Shown: positions 40,201 through 52,200 of the stretch, piece by piece
Layout: the number at the start of each line of letters is the position of its first letter
Numbering within the stretch: position 1 is the first letter of the stretch
Origin: Tamarix chinensis
Taxonomy: Eukaryota > Streptophyta > Magnoliopsida > Caryophyllales > Tamaricaceae
Reading direction: 5' to 3'
Assembly: GCA_030549775.1 (NCBI GenBank)
Contig: CM060174.1
Coordinates: 50,359,707-50,423,706 of the forward strand
Length of the DNA: 64,000 nt
Program-made: the position numbers and the translations under genes
Notes under the pieces: model-generated
What the model was told of the DNA's origin: nothing
The model's input: the letters and a program-made list of their open reading frames with translations, nothing else
Database searches by the model: none

Positions 40201-43200
40201 TCTTATATGAATACTTGACTTAAGGCTACTAAGATCATGGTTATTAGATAAATTTGGACGATCCTAGTGGGGCTAGATCTGAAACTACTAATCCCAACAT
40301 TCTCGATCATTCGCAATGCTCTAGTCACATTCACCGCATCAAGTAGCCACTAGGAAATAAAATTGCGGTTGTGTTTGCAGTCACGATATTAGAATGTCAA
40401 GAAGAATAAATTATGTATTACGGTCTTTGCGTTGTGATTTTTTATTTTTATTTCATCATATGCTATAATTATCATTTATTGATCATTTAAATATATGTAT
40501 TTAATAAACTAGTATATATTATATTAGAAGCATTTAAATGAGTTATTATTCGTTAAATTGTCTTAATAACTCTAAATTTACTTTTGAATGATAAAATATG
40601 TTACTTAGTGGTAGATGTGAAGGTAATAAATAATGGTACTCTTCCGATTACCTACCTTGGCCTTCCTCTAACCTCCTCGAGAATCTCGGCTAGTCTACTT
40701 CTGCCTATGTTGGAAAAGGCTACAGCTTGGCGTAGACACTGGAGTACTATCTATCTATCTTATGCGGGGAGACTACAGCTTATCAAGTCTGTTTATTTAG
40801 TATACAACTATACTTCAGCCAGATGATCCTCCTACCAAGAAAGATCCTCCATCAGTTCGTGAGTCTCTGTCGAAACTTTCTTTGGTGAGGAAAGATACAT
40901 GTTAGAAGACGAGCCCTGGTTTCATGGGAACAGATTTGTACCCCCAAGGCCGAGGGTGGGCTTGGTTTCTTCAACTTGGAAATTTGGAATTAGTGTGCCT
41001 TGGGTAAACTTCTTTGGAATATCGCTACTAAGAAGGATTTGCTGTGGGTGAAGTGGATTCATGTTGTTTACCTTAAGAATATAAGTGTGTGGGAGTATAA
41101 TCCCACTACTTCTTATACTTCTTGGCTGTTTCAGAGAATCCTGCTTGTACGCTCTCAGCTACAAAGTTTTCTCCGTTCGCAGTGCTCAAATGGTTATACT
41201 GATTATAGCATCAAAGTTGCTTATGATGATGTGCGTCCCAGGCAGGAAAACCAAAAGTGGCCTTAGCTGGTGTGGAACTCCCTTAACTTGCCAAGGTACA
41301 GTTTCCTTCTTTGGCTGGCTTTCAGGGATAGAATGATGACTAAAGCTAAACTTCGGGAGATTGGTATGGATGTATCAGAACAGTGTGTGTTCTGCCAACA
41401 GGGTCTAGAAACCCGGGACCATTTGTTTGTCCACTGCCCTATTACAACGGCTATATGGAGGAAAACTCGAAGATATGCTGACAGAAGGGACCCTATTCAA
41501 GGGTGGTAACAGGAGGTGCAGTCATTGTTGAAAAGATCTAGACAAAAAAAAATATCCTAGGAGCTCTTTTTTCATCTTATATTGCAAACATATGGTATGA
41601 GAGAAACTTGAAGGTTTTTTAAAACCGAAGTAGGGATGTTGATAGTATCAGTCAAGCTATTGTCTTAGCTGTAGCTAGACGTTTAATGCACCCACACTAT
41701 AAGGTTAAATTCCAAAAGTGGGCTGGTCTTGTTGACTGTATGGTAGGTTGATATCTGAATTGTAATCTTTCTCCTTTTCGTAAGTAATAAAATTTCTTAC
41801 TTATCGGAAAAAATAAATAATGGTAATTTATTATAATTCAAATGGTAACTTGGTCTAAGATTTGTATAGTAAATAAATATGAAGAAATTATTATGCATAT
41901 TGTTTTCAATAGATTCAGGAATTCTCAATAAATCTTGATATTTTCCAATTTATTGGTGATATTTTTTAATTTATTGCCGATTCTGATTTATTGGCGTTGA
42001 AGATGTGAAAATTTAAAATCGTAGCATATTGATAATTTCACGATTGAAGTCGAAGCATCAAAGTCTCAAAAGTTTGAAGCATTTGCCTCCATCAAAGTGT
42101 TAACTACATTTGCATCATTGCCATCATTTGTCACCTTTCAAGTGTCGTCGGCATTGTCCCGGTTGATCACCACTTCTCCTTCAAAATGGATGAAGTGGGC
42201 ACTAGATGATGAGTTGTGTGAGTTCCTCTTGGTTTAGGTTTATACTTTTTACTTGTGCTTGTAATTAAAAGAAAGAAAGAAAGACAAAAGCAAGTTAACC
42301 CAACAAAAATGAGAGGCTAAAGAAAGCCCAAATAAGTTTCATTACTATTTCTTTTATTATTTTGAAATGGTTAAGAACAAAGATTTTTAGGCCTTAGAGT
42401 GGAAGGTCAATAATACATCGACACTAGTAATACACTTGTTGCACGACTTGTTCACAATCTAGTTAAGCAAAAAGGCCTAGAAGAATTTGATGTTGTTGCT
42501 TCTACCTCCACTTTGCCTATAGTGTTTCACATTCGAGTGCTCCAAGTTTACTTCATGATTTCCTACCAATTATGGTGTGAGCATGATAAACACTTTTAAT
42601 GGTTTAATATTTTGAAAACATATTTGTCAAAGTTTCAATGACTGCCACTTGTGTATCAAATATCCCTGTTTGTTGGGGAGCAACCTAAACTACTAGCATA
42701 GATTTCATTTCATTGGCTTGATCTGGTAGTTGATTGAAGTTGACTACTAAAACTAGTGGTTAAAAAAATTACTCCAGTTGACTACAAGTAGGAATTGTAT
42801 TCCAGATTTTGCAAGCTGTCCATGGAGGGTAGAGATCCTACACCATGGACTTTTAAAAACTTGTTGTGAGATGCACTTTTGGGAAAAATCTAGTCCAACA
42901 AGTTATTTGATACATTGGAGGTTTTTGTGAAGATATCTAGTTTTAGCTTGAGGATTGATTGAAGCTTTTGATGATGCTACCTCATTTGACCGAGACACAA
43001 AATAAAAGTCTAATTTATTTTTAAGAGTAATCTATTAGAAGGTCCTATGGTTGGCCTGCTAGTCACCTAAGCTTCCCCAATAGTTCCAAGTCAACTGGAT
43101 GCTTTATTTTTGATCCACTTCGCCCTCAAACTGTCTAGATTGACATGAGACTTCTAATGGGGTTAAAATAGTTAATTCTAGGTCCCCAAAGAAAGGACTA

Positions 43201-46200
43201 CAAGCATAGGCTTATTATTTTAGGTTGCTTTGCTAGGAGATGGATGGCGTAGTTGTGGATCCTTGTGACTATTTTAGTGATGATCATGACATGTTCATCG
43301 TTGTTCTCTCTTACTTTGTCATTTGAGGTCAAGTATTTTTATAAGTTTTTTTTTGGGGGGGGGGGGTGGGGGGAATGATCATTCAATTAAATTGCGGTCA
43401 TGTTGTCACTGTATTGGAGTGTCATGGACAATAAATTATGTAACGTGGTCGTCGTGACATGTTTTTTATTTTTTATTTTTTATAACATGTTATAACTCTT
43501 ATTTATTGTTTATTTAAATATAATTATTCTATAAACTAGTGCCCTATATTATATTATAAGTATTTAAATGATTCAATATACGTTAGAGTTGTCCTAACAA
43601 CCCTACATTTGTTAATTATTTTTAGTAGCCAATCTATAATATTAAAGTAATTGATAAGAAATGTTTCTCATCTATACACATTTATAATAAATTAAAACTA
43701 TAGCAACTTGTTATCCATTAGTCTAATTCTTAGTTTTATATTAAAAAAAAAACAACTAGTATTTACATTACTTAGCTAATGGTACTTAATTGCTTATCTG
43801 AAACAAATGTTTATATTTAACCTAAAAAATTGAGAGGAGACTAATTGTTGAGGCTAGGATTGGCACCTTTTTTGTTGTTGGTAATTTTAGGTTCTGCCCA
43901 TTTATCGCCATATAGGAAGATATTTTCAATATGTGATATTTTGCAGATATACTGATGGTAAATTTGTGAATTTTTTATTTTATTTTATCTATCATGTTTT
44001 AGCTGTTTCATGGATCGGTAGACTCCTATAAATATATTGCATATCAAAACTGATATTTTATTCCATGCTAATGATGTAATTTATACTCTGCCTCGTCATA
44101 GGAACCCTAGTTCCATTAGAAAGTAGGAATCGGGTATATGTCTCTTTCCATAGGTTTTGCAAGTTTAGAAGTGTTGGTTATTAGATCAAGTCAATCTTTA
44201 TTTATCTTTCTTTATTTTCTTTTATCCATTAGGATTTAGGTTTATCATTTAATTGTTCTAACATCTATCATTTTGTGCTGTTTATCGACCTAGGCACATC
44301 AATCATTCTTGGTGTGACGAGAATTTGTATCCATTTAAATCAATTCTAATCGAACATAAAGAATTTTTTTGACTAAACTGTATATGGCAGTAGATGCATG
44401 TGGGATATAGTATTGGGTTACAAGAAGAATTCGTAGTATTGAGTTAAAGAATCTGTAACTGCTTGTCATGCCAAGCTTGACGTGTTTGCTCTAGATCAAG
44501 CGGTTGACATCTTCCTCAGGATTGATAAATTTGTGTCAACTATCAAAGCTTTCTATGGTTTTGGCTATAAATAACCCTTATGTACTTCAATAATTTCAAA
44601 GTTGAGTTTAATAATATTTGTGAGTTTGTGTGAAACTCTAGGCTAGAGTAGCTTGCATCATCACCTTCCTAAACTAAAATTTAAACATTTAAATATGGAA
44701 GTGGTTCCCTAAGGCGGCCTAAGCTCTCCACCCTGAACACTAAATGTTGGCTCCTAAACAGCACCCCTGTTCAATATTACCCTGATAAATTTGCATACTT
44801 CAGCTCTTGGTTTTTAATATTTTCAAGATAAGCTCCACGTCTGACTTGTAATAGGTTCGTGCATATGCTGTGAGTGTTCTCGAAAGAGCTGAAGATGAAG
44901 AGCTGCAATGCTACCTACTTCAATTGGTTCAAGCTCTCCGTTTTGAGCGTTCTGATAGGTCACGCCTTTCTCATTTTCTTGTGCAGCGCTGTGAGTCAAA
45001 TATAAATACTTTGTACTTTTGACAACACCCTTCAACTGTTATCTAATTTGTCTTCTCTGTCTTAGCTTCCCGCAATATTGAACTTGCCAGCTTTCTACGT
45101 TGGTATGTAGCTGTGGAGCTTCATGATCCAACATATGCAAAACGCTTTTACTCCACTCTTGAATTGCTGGAAGAGAACATGTTAAAGGTATTGGTTCTTC
45201 ATTTATATTTCAGGATCAGAAGGAGGTAATGAGGATTTTGATGATAGCTTATGTTTTAAACATGATTCATTGCTGGAAGAGAACTTATGACTTTTGTGAC
45301 TAGAAAGTCCTCGTGGTTAGTTTTTAAGCTCGTGTGATTTTGAACTTGTATTAAGTGCTTTACCTCCTCACAGCTGATGTGTCTATATGAGCATTGGAAT
45401 TGAGCCATCCTTCATTGACTTTATTGAAAAAAAAGAGAGAGAGAAAGAGAAAAGAAAAAAAATACTAGCGGTGAACTAAACGATAGCTCCCTCACTAGAG
45501 AGAAACTGTAAATATTTAATAAGATGGTGTGCTTCCCTACCATTCTGCAGACTTAGCTGAGGTTTCTTACATACAATCCATATTTAATTTTTATTTCAAT
45601 GTAATGGGAAATCTCAAAAGGAACTTAGTTTTGATTGATTCGCTCATTGGACACCCATTATCAGATAAATGTGTGGCTAACAAAAGGTGCTGCACTGAAA
45701 AAAGCTCCAATGACAAAAAATGTTTTTCTTATTTTTTAAAAATTGGATGCTTGATAACATTCAATAAAAAAATTTGTTTACTCTAATCAATAAAGCAACT
45801 GAAATTCAAGATATCCACTCTTCATCCCCATATCCTTTACATACATCTTTCTTCTCTTCATCTCATATCTGCATTTGTATTCCTCAATTGCTGGAAACTT
45901 CACACCTTCTTGTTATAATACACACACACAACCTATCTACTTTAAAAAATGAAATTCAATAGGAGGCAAAATGAATGAAACCTAATTAAGAGGTTGCTAA
46001 GTTGTACACCTCTTGTGTTTCTTTGAGATAGAATCAAAATCATTTTGTCGTATTTTTTTAACCTTTTTTCACTTGGGAAATTTTTCTTTCTAGTTATTTT
46101 CTTCCAAAGATTTTGCATACCTGTTGTATATTTGTTCACTACTTTATTTCATTTTTGCTTTTGCTGTATCTTCAAGTTTCCATACTTGATGTTTATAATT

Positions 46201-49200
46201 AGTGAACACATTTGTATGTACTTAGCATGTAACCATGGCTAACTCTAACCTTAATATGGTAAGCCTTAATATCCTTATGAAGTGATATGCTCCTCTTCTA
46301 ACTGAGATAAACAGGGAGCATTCGGGGGCTCTAACCAAGGCTGACTCAAGGACAGAGTAGGGATCACATAAAAGGTAGATGAATCAGCACATATTTTGAC
46401 AGGGATGTTTAAACGACACCTGGATGGCCAAATTCAGCCTCATCATCACCAGAGCAGCTATTGTGGTTGAACTAATATAGCGCAAGATGCATTTGCATCT
46501 TTGACTTTTACCAAAAGTGTCCTCTCCACTAAAGCTAGGACCATTAGAGACAGGGGATGAAAAGGAGCAATGACCTGGACGAGAGGTGATAGGAGTATGG
46601 TATCCCCATGCCTCAAAGAACCTGGGAGTTGTTCGTAAGGATCCTCTTACCATGTATTGCTCGCAAGCACATGGTGGCTCTATGAATGCCTTAACGCTAA
46701 CTGCCTTGGCTCACCTAAATATTAGCATTGTGGTGATGGGTTTGAGTAGAACAAACCATCAATATCAATTGGGTATTTGATGTTTTCCTAAGGGCCCTCC
46801 TTAGACGAGTTTTTCCAAGGGTAGTCGGATGAGCCGCGAGATATGATAATTCTAGGAAGGATAAATTTTATTGAATGTGTTTTTTGCTATATATAGAGTA
46901 CCTGTATATATATACAACTTCTGTATAAACACTAGGAGATGAATCAAATAATAATGAAAAAAGTCCCCCTTCTTTAAAATGTATTATTACAAAAAATGGC
47001 TAATAAATGCTAATTCAAAATACTGATTCAAATTCTAATTCAAATGTTAGCTATTAAGAGGTGATTAGTTGTTGATTCAAAAGCATGCTAATTAAATGCT
47101 AATTCAAATGCTGGCTATTAAGTGCATTAATTGTTGTTTCAAAAGTTAATTCTTTGACATCCCCATCAAACTAATGTCTAACATGAGTCATTGGCTTAGT
47201 TAAGATATTAGCTATCTAAAGATATAAGAGATATGTGGAAGAGTGATCACATGGTGGTCATAAGCTTTGTGGATATAGTGACAAGACACTTTGATGTGCC
47301 TTTTTTGTTCATGAAATATAGGATTGACAACAATTTGAATGATATCGGCCACACAATTTTAGAGCAGGCAACCACCATAGCACGATATTCTGCCTTAGTG
47401 GATGATTTCGATACACAATCATGCTTCTTGCATTTCCAAAAAATTAGTCTATCTCTAATGTAATACCCCTATATTTAGAACTGATTTTTTTTATAAATGC
47501 GGAAGATAGCCCAAATACATGGGTGTTACCTCCACGTTCCATACAAGTGTGGCTCCCTCGTCTTTTTTATATGGTACACAAGGCTAAAACATTCAACAAA
47601 AGATAATAGAAAAATATAACACAAAGAGGGATATATATATATATAAAGGCGAATAATATACAGAAATCCAACAAAGATCCAAAAAGGAGGAACACTCTTG
47701 ACAAAAAAGATACCAAGAGAGAGGTATTAAAAACAATGGAGAAGAATATTTGTATTCGGATAAAAAAAATAACAGGCATATCGAATACCCCTATTCTAAC
47801 CCTTAGTCCCTCAAGCAAACTATGTAAAATCAATGATGTCCTTACCAATGTTGGTCAATGCTAAAAAGTCGAAACAAGAATAAAGTCTATAAGATTGGCT
47901 TATTGAATAAATTAAATCTACCAAAAGCAGATAGAATGCAACACAAAAAACACATGGGAACATGATCAAGGAAAGAGAAAGTTCTAAAGCATGCTATCAC
48001 ATTAAATACTGAGATCAACATTGAAATTGTAACACCGATTGGAAAATCACGTATATGCGGGGTTTCTATTCTACATTAGGTAATCACACAATCCATGAAG
48101 TTTGTGAGGGAACAAAACTAAAGTCGAATTACTAACGGTTACGTCATCAATCCAAAGCGCTATGCTTGGGAAGCATTTTGTCCCACTGAGAACCACTCTA
48201 ACCATAAGTATCAATACTCCCAATAGGTTGCCTATAGGAGAGGGAGGCATCACTAATGTGCTAATGGTGTTAGCACATTCATATAATAATAATGAGTGCA
48301 TCTAATGGAAACTCCACCTTGGATACCATCTCACGGTTATTAGTCTAAATCTCAAATTTAGTCTTACATTTGAATTTTTAGAAAATTTCAGATGTACTAA
48401 TAATTATCACCTCAAAATAATCCCCCACACCAATTTTAAAAAAAAGTTACTATCCACAAAACAATATCAATATACTAGAAAATCTAGTTAAAAAAATACC
48501 AAGAAGCTTAAATTTAAACATAAAAAAATTTCATATTATTGGTATTTACTATTTTCTTTAAATTATTATTTTCATCATTTTACTATTTTGAGAGACATCA
48601 ATGGTCAAGGTTGACCAATCACTCTAAAAATTCTAGTTAAGTCCTTTGGTGCAAAATGACTCAAATACCTTTAATATTCCCTAAATATAAAATTATAAAT
48701 AAAAGAGTAAACTAACTCTTACACTTATGAAACTAGATACTAAGAACATTTAATCAATAATTAGCATGCTTTAACACAAAATTTGAAATAACAAAACAAA
48801 TTTGCAAGTAAAAAGACCACATAATTTTACATAACAAAACAAATTTGTAAGTAAAAAGACCAAAATATCCCTAAATCCTAAACACCCTGAAAATGGCATA
48901 AATTTTATCTTATAAGGATCCAACTCCTTAAACTTGGTACACTATTCATTTATCATATTATAAACACCTTAGAACAACAAGAACACAAACTCACAGCCTA
49001 GTTACGAAATGTCCAAAATGCCCGTTATTCATGCTTAAAACTTAATTTAATCACTATTTTAGTTATTCTAAATCAAATTGAGACTTTAAATATATGAAGT
49101 TGCATCTGAAAAACCTAACTAATCCATTAGAATCATCAAAAAATAAGAACCAACAAAACACAGAATTCTGCCTATAGTCCGAATGACCCAAAATATGGCA

Positions 49201-52200
49201 AAAATGTCATTAACAACTACAGCATATTTAAGCATTTTAACACATCAAAATCTATCAACTTTTAGTATAATTTAGTTTACCAAGTCCTAAGCTTCAAGCT
49301 TGAGCAAAAATAAGTCCAAGATCAACACTTTCCCACTAAATGAAAATCTTACATATAAAATAAACAAAAACCATAAAAAAAATACTTCAAAAATACAAAA
49401 CAAAACAAAACAAATAAAAGCAAGAATAAAGTATAGAATGACTTGCCATTTGTTGGAATGATTTCTAAAATTAAGGAAGATTTTCCTTCAATTTTATAAA
49501 CCTTTAACACTAAACTGTTTAAAGAAAATAATAAAGAGTTAAAAATCAAGATTGGGAAGTAAAAATCAATAAAATGAAGCAAGAACAATGGAGGAAGGAT
49601 AAAAGGTTGAAGAAGTGGCCGAAAAAATCAGATGGGAAAACGTGGGAGACATGCTTTTAGTTAAGATAGATATTTAGATGCTTAAAAGACTATAAATTAT
49701 TAAAATATTGTAAAAATATCAAAAAATAATAAGAGAACAGATCTGCCAGGTTCAATTGCAGAAATCTTTGATTTAAAAAATAATTTTCATAATTATAATA
49801 ATAAACGCATTTTCAAAAATTGAGGTATTACATCTAAGATACATGCACCATCTAGTTGTAGGCTTACGTGAATTTTGACATCTAGGCCAATTTGCATTAC
49901 TGGAAGCTTGTTACTGAAGGAAGGATTCAACAAGAAAGAACAATCCCTAGTGGCATGGTTGTCAAAAACAGAATTCTACGTAGAATTGGTGGGGGTCCCC
50001 ATAAAATCAGATCATAGAATTATAAGATTCTAATTAAATAAGATAAGCATCATCCTAAAGTACCTGTATTATTTATATTTAAAGTTAAATAACACTAAAA
50101 ATTTATAGTTAAGCTCTCAAATAATCCAAATAAAGTTACATTATCAAACAAGCTCACGATAGAAGTTTGATAATGCCCTAACACCCATTAAAGGCAACTA
50201 AGACAATAATGGCATTACTAGCACATTATCAGTTGACTCAAAAGAAGATCCTTGAAATTAGGAGAATCATCAGCAACAATATCCCCTAACATCCAAACGA
50301 CCTGCACAAGAGGATAAAATGTTAGGTATCTAAAAACCTTCCATTCATTGCATTCCCCCATGTATCCATGTATAATCAGGCGTACATTTATTCAAATCAG
50401 GTTAGATTAGACAAATGTACAACAGATCACAATCAGAAGCATGATAATGAAAACTAAAATTAAAGCAATAAACTACAGACTGGAGTCAACAGACAGTTAA
50501 AATATTTTGAAGACAATTACTTATTCGAAGAAAAAAAATGAAGGATAGGTGGTACCATTTGATTCAAGGATGCTTTCTTTATTATATGAAAGTATAGGTG
50601 TCTGGAATGATTCAGATTTTATAATATATTAATCCACAAAATAAATTCATCTCTTTCTTTTGTCTCCTCTATAGCTGAGCTATTCCACTTCTGATTATTT
50701 AAGCTTAATCATTCTAATTTTCATAATTAACTATAAAGTCAACCTAAAATTCTACTTAGCCATATGAAATCAATAGAATGCTCTAAATTAATTTTGCAAA
50801 GTGCAAACGAGGTACTGCACAACCTTGCCGAGAATTCAGACTGCACATACCAACCCAACAACATCTAGAATATAACTGAAAAATAGTAACTATGAATTTT
50901 GAAGAAAAATTAACCAAGATCATACCAGTTGAACTCATTGGCCACTACTCGTTGATGAAAATCTGTGCGCAGATAGACCTGCTGCTGCGGATTGGGCCAT
51001 CATTGTTGTGTGCCACAACACTGCTGGAGAAGACGGAGATGGTCTCGGAATTTCAGTGATGTCAACTATAGGTTACAAGCAAAAGAGATGAAGAGAGGAG
51101 GAAGATGTAGAAGATAATTCAGATGTTTGGTCTTTTCCATAGAGAAGAAAGGTCAAAAGGCACATTTATTGCTTTTCGTCTTTTTCTGATTAGGTAGATG
51201 ATTTTTTTCCTTTTTTCTTTGAATGAGAATGATAAAAAAAAAAGGTAACAAGTAGGATTGATGGAATCGTACTCAAAATTGTGATTTTGAGTGATTTTAT
51301 CGATTCTAAATGATTCTACAATAGTTCTAATTTTGTTTGCAATCCTAATCTTGATTTTAACAACATTGCCTAGTAGTTGAACTAATAAGATAACGAATGA
51401 TGAGATGAACAATAGCTAGATAAAGTTGCTAAAGGGGTTGCATGAAAGTGTTGTCTTTCATATGAAATGTTAGGCTAAGTAATTGTGAAGTCAATTAGAC
51501 TTCCAAGTTCCAACTAGTTGCTTGTAGATGGTTCCAGGAAGAAAAGGACCCCTTAAAACGTTTATCATTCGATTCCATTAGAGTAGTAGATGTAACTTCT
51601 TGGAGGCCAGCTAAAGTAAACATAAAAAAATAAAAATAAAAACACCTCCATGTTGGCAAGCGGTTACTTCAAGACCTAAAATATTAAGAATTGTTTACAA
51701 GGTTCGATAATCGACGTATTACAGACCAACACATTCTATATTAATAGATGAATCGTATTGACTTTGTGTAAACTCAAAACAAAGTAGTGTTGCAGAACTT
51801 CTAAAACTATGTTTTTAGAGCTTGTTTCAATCTATAAAGAGATCGCTTGCGTTTAAAAACATTGTCTGGAGAGGTTGTGATCATACCCAATGGAAGTTTC
51901 ATTTAGACATTTGTTTTAAGATCACCATGTAAAAAACATCCTTTACATCCATAAAATGTAGTGGTTAACTCTTAGCAGTAGAAAACGCAAGAATAGTTCT
52001 AACTATGGTCATCTTTGAAACTATGGTAAACGTCTCAGTCAAGTTTGAACTCTTGTTTTTTCAAAGTGCTACTAATCGAGCTTTGTATCGATCTAAAGAA
52101 CCCTCATATTTTATTTTAACATAAAATACCCACTTTGTTGTTGATGGGCTTGATATATGGTGGACATGAAACAATTCTCCAAGTGTAGTCTTCTTCCAAA

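Larger units (their letters stand above)
40360..42050 (+). mobile_element. GC-rich MITE family, copy 4, CpG-decayed and split by a LINE
   Basis: The left half (AATTGCGGTTGTGTTTGCAG to 40638) and right half (41826 to about 42050, ending ATAATTTCACGATTG) match the order of copy 3 once the LINE at 40639-41811 is set aside. CpGs are largely lost compared with copies 1 and 2. Confidence 0.65.
38418..44854 (+). other. VPS34 intron 8 (6437 bp)
   Basis: Contains three decayed GC-rich-MITE copies (about 38470, 40360, 43383), one split by a LINE. Between them is AT-rich DNA without recognisable genes; 42070-43340 may be a degenerate retroelement body, and 43860-44650 resembles an LTR. A run of mostly G lies at 43354-43372. 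Confidence 0.8.
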
